Source: Clostridia bacterium
Lineage (GTDB): Bacteria > Bacillota > Clostridia > TANB77 > CAG-508
Assembly (NCBI GenBank): GCA_900772235.1
Contig: CAAGQX010000087.1
Coordinates: 1-15,555 of the forward strand
DNA: 15,555 nucleotides
Reading direction: 5' to 3'
The notes below the pieces were generated by a model, which saw nothing but the letters and a program-made list of their open reading frames with translations, ran no database searches and was not told the origin of the DNA. Positions 13,539 to 15,555 of this stretch are shown here, one piece after another. A program made the translations under genes and the position numbers. Each line of letters opens with the position of its first letter. Position 1 is the first letter of the stretch.

Positions 13539-15380
13539 CTATCTTCCGCCGTCCGCCACCACCGGCCTCCGGCCACCTCCGCCACCGCCAGAGAAGCCTC
13601 CTCCTGCTCCACTGCCTGATGACATTGCGCTGCTTATGCTTGAACTTATTGCGCTATTAAAGCTTGAGTTAAAATCTGTATGACTCATTAAATATATATA
13701 CGATGTTGTGCTAAAGCTATCCATTTCATTTATTTCTGGATACACTATTTTTAGTTGTTTTATAACTTTATCTGCTATTCCAAATACAGTTGCATATACT
13801 AAATATTCTTCCCACAATTCTAAAGCAGGAATTTCTTTTTCATTTAGTAGAGAAAAGTCTTCCATATATTTTTTTAATCCTACCCATTTTTCTCTCTCAT
13901 CAATTCCTTTTTGTGTTAATCTACTTATTTTTTTGTTTATGCATATTGCCAATATTGCATTTACTATTAGCATTATACTTATTGGGAATACTATTATTAA
14001 AAATAGTGCAAACATAAAATATATTGTAGTTATAATTGTATAATGCATTTTTTTCCTTGCTTTTTCTACATCATATTTCTCTTCATTTTTGCTCTTATTT
14101 TTTACATCCTTACCCGTATTTTCTATTAAACTACTTACAAGCTCTCCATGTGAACTAATATATTTTTGTAATTCTTTTATTGTTACCTCATTTTGTCCTC
14201 TCATTGCTTTTGTTACAAATAATGCAATTCTTTTTTCTTCATAATCAAGATCCTCTAAATTTCTATTTGTTTTTTTAATTGTAGCTTCCTCTTTGCCCCT
14301 TTTATTTTCTTTCATACTAATTTTAAAATATTTTTTTAAACTTAAATTTAATAATGTAGCTGAAAAGACTTTTCCAAAAGATGAGTAAGCAATATTAGCA
14401 CCTTTGTTATATAAGAACAATGCATCCGCCGGTGTTGTACTTTTGTCAGGTTTTTCTCTAAAATATTCATACTCTTCCGTTGGAACTATTTTTTCAGTTT
14501 CTTTCATAATTTTAATATATTTTACTGTTTGCATTATTAAAAGTGCTACTATAATTACTCCAACAACAATTCCTATGACTCTCATTATTTTTTCCATTTT
14601 TAATTGTTCTTGTCTTCTTGCATTAGCTTCATCTGCCCATTTTGTTTCTTCAGAAATTATAGTTTCTAATTTATTTTCGTTATACATTCTTTTTGTATTT
14701 TCTATCATTTCAGTTGGCATAGCAATTCTTATTTCAATATATCTTCCAGATGAATAGTTATTCAATTCAAATTCTACCTTATCTAAGCCAGTTACATATA
14801 TTTCTCCATTTAGTGTTTCTATATGTCCCCATACTCTAATATCTTCTTTTGTTTCTGCTTTATAAGGCAAAGTTATTGTTCCTGTTACATTTTCTGCATC
14901 AATTTCAAAGTCTTCTCCTACAAATTGCCAGTAAAGTTCTGCACAGTCATTATATTTTGCAACAGCATCTAACACTGTATAAGAAATTTTATAAGTTTTT
15001 GTAGCAGAACTATTTTCTAATCCTGTTCCCCAGCAAATTTCAAATTCTCCGGAATTATTTTTTCCACCATAATAATAGTCTTTTTCTAAATGATAACTCC
15101 AAGAATTTGCTTTGTGTAAATCTCCCTTTCCAATTTCAGAAACATTTACATTTGTTATACCAGTATATTTTGAGCTATCTGTTTTAAAAACTTTATATAA
15201 TGTATTTGTTGAAGATATGTCTATATCCCAAGTTTCGGTTACATCCATACTTCCGTCTGAATTTATTTGAGCTTCAAAGTCTAAATTGTTTAAATTTAAT
15301 CCTGCATTTGATTTTGTTGTTAGTGCAAATAATATGAATACGACAAATGCTAGCACAAATAATGTTTTTTTACTCTTCAT
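13539..15380 (-). CDS. DUF2207 domain membrane protein with altered poly-glycine tail
   Basis: A 613-residue protein. Residues 1-26 form a signal peptide (MKSKKTLFVLAFVVFILFAL, then TTKSNA before the cut). The extracellular DUF2207 domain covers about 27-260 with typical features (FEAQINSDGSMDVTETWDI; the middle ITLPYKAE). Membrane segments are at about 267-287 and a pair at 448-481, with a cytoplasmic part between and after them. The family normally ends in a Ser-rich stretch and a glycine tail. Here GSGAGGGFSGGGGGG is followed by RRPVVAD and then GGR. The SD AAGGAG is seven bases before the ATG. The family's function is unknown; it is common in Gram-positive bacteria as a surface-anchored protein of unknown role. 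No clear terminator follows, so transcription may continue into the FAD gene. Confidence 0.88.
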   Translation of the reverse strand: MKSKKTLFVLAFVVFILFALTTKSNAGLNLNNLDFEAQINSDGSMDVTETWDIDISSTNTLYKVFKTDSSKYTGITNVNVSEIGKGDLHKANSWSYHLEKDYYYGGKNNSGEFEICWGTGLENSSATKTYKISYTVLDAVAKYNDCAELYWQFVGEDFEIDAENVTGTITLPYKAETKEDIRVWGHIETLNGEIYVTGLDKVEFELNNYSSGRYIEIRIAMPTEMIENTKRMYNENKLETIISEETKWADEANARRQEQLKMEKIMRVIGIVVGVIIVALLIMQTVKYIKIMKETEKIVPTEEYEYFREKPDKSTTPADALFLYNKGANIAYSSFGKVFSATLLNLSLKKYFKISMKENKRGKEEATIKKTNRNLEDLDYEEKRIALFVTKAMRGQNEVTIKELQKYISSHGELVSSLIENTGKDVKNKSKNEEKYDVEKARKKMHYTIITTIYFMFALFLIIVFPISIMLIVNAILAICINKKISRLTQKGIDEREKWVGLKKYMEDFSLLNEKEIPALELWEEYLVYATVFGIADKVIKQLKIVYPEINEMDSFSTTSYIYLMSHTDFNSSFNSAISSSISSAMSSGSGAGGGFSGGGGGGRRPVVADGGR

Positions 15381-15400
15381 AGTTATTCTCCTTTATATAA

Positions 15401-15430
15401 ATTGTAATTTATCTGAGTATTTATATGCAA
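15401..15430 (-). promoter_or_regulatory. Possible promoter of the DUF2207 gene
   Basis: TTGCAT (15425-15430), an 18-base spacer and TACAAT (15401-15406) on the minus strand, between the hairpin repeats and the start codon. Moderate match only. Confidence 0.35.
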
Positions 15431-15439
15431 ATTTGGAAT

Positions 15440-15462
15440 GTAGGGGCGATTTTAATCGCCCG
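15440..15462. repeat. GC-rich hairpin repeat, copy 2
   Basis: GTAGGGGCGATT, a short TT loop, then AATCGCCCG. The 8-bp stem is GGGCGATT (15444-15451) with AATCGCCC (15454-15461). It shares its outer bases GTAGGGGCG and CGCCCG with copy 3 but has different inner stem bases. It lies upstream of the DUF2207 gene. Confidence 0.75.
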
Positions 15463-15492
15463 AAAATACAAAAACACATTATTATTGAATTT

Positions 15493-15518
15493 GTAGGGGC
15501 GGGTTCCAAACCCGCCCG
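15493..15518. repeat. GC-rich hairpin repeat, copy 3
   Basis: GTAGGGGCGGGTT, loop CCA, AACCCGCCCG. The 9-bp stem is GGGCGGGTT (15497-15505) with AACCCGCCC (15509-15517). It lies 30 bases after copy 2 in the same orientation. The remaining bases to 15555 hold no gene. Confidence 0.75.
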
Positions 15519-15555
15519 TTTGTAAACCATTGATAAATATTATTTCATAATTGAA

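Noticed and set aside
15286..15525. Plus-strand 79-residue ORF
   Set aside because: It is antisense to the DUF2207 signal peptide and runs through both hairpin repeats; no SD and no recognisable protein features.

Overview
The window looks like chromosomal DNA of a low-GC, spore-forming member of the Clostridia. The evidence is strongly AT-rich intergenic DNA, purine-rich Shine-Dalgarno (SD) sites (AAGGAGG type), a SpoVT sporulation regulator, a GatCAB amidotransferase and Clostridia-type housekeeping proteins. No phage, insertion sequence, CRISPR array, rRNA or tRNA is visible.

Layout. 1-190: the 5' end of a minus-strand gene with a near-consensus promoter, whose reading frame runs into a 17-unit TG/AC dinucleotide tract, a candidate phase-variable locus. 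284-660: rpsT with its own promoter and terminator. 685-985: a small two-helix membrane protein. 993-1320: a compact module of an ~80-nt plus-strand RNA and a convergent 30-residue minus-strand ORF that share a near-identical 20-base direct repeat and a shared 7-mer in their terminator loops. 1348-4617: the gatC-gatA-gatB operon (minus). 4609-5865: a three-gene membrane operon (two DUF4190-like proteins and a DUF2752 protein, minus). 5894-7632: spoVT and a stand-alone HD-GYP protein (plus), separated by a long nested hairpin. 7632-15380: a minus-strand run transcribed in the order DUF2207 membrane protein, FAD-dependent dehydrogenase (COG2509 type), pth, rng-like RNase, rimO and a NifS/IscS cysteine desulfurase. 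Three short GC-rich hairpin repeats sit in and before this run.

How the genes fit together. Most of the window serves translation and RNA quality control: ribosomal protein S20, Gln-tRNA/Asn-tRNA formation by GatCAB, peptidyl-tRNA recycling by Pth, RNA processing by an RNase E/G enzyme, and methylthiolation of ribosomal protein S12 by RimO. A cysteine desulfurase lies directly downstream of rimO and may feed Fe-S clusters. SpoVT and HD-GYP point to development and cyclic-di-GMP signalling.

The most unusual element is the 993-1320 module. Its architecture resembles the par/Fst type I toxin-antitoxin locus (convergent transcripts, direct repeats near the 5' ends, complementary terminator loops, an SD-blocking leader hairpin). 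Its peptide, however, is charged and amphipathic and has no transmembrane segment, so it is either a divergent system or a different kind of RNA-controlled small protein. All functional statements are inferred from reading the sequence; no search or folding program was run.
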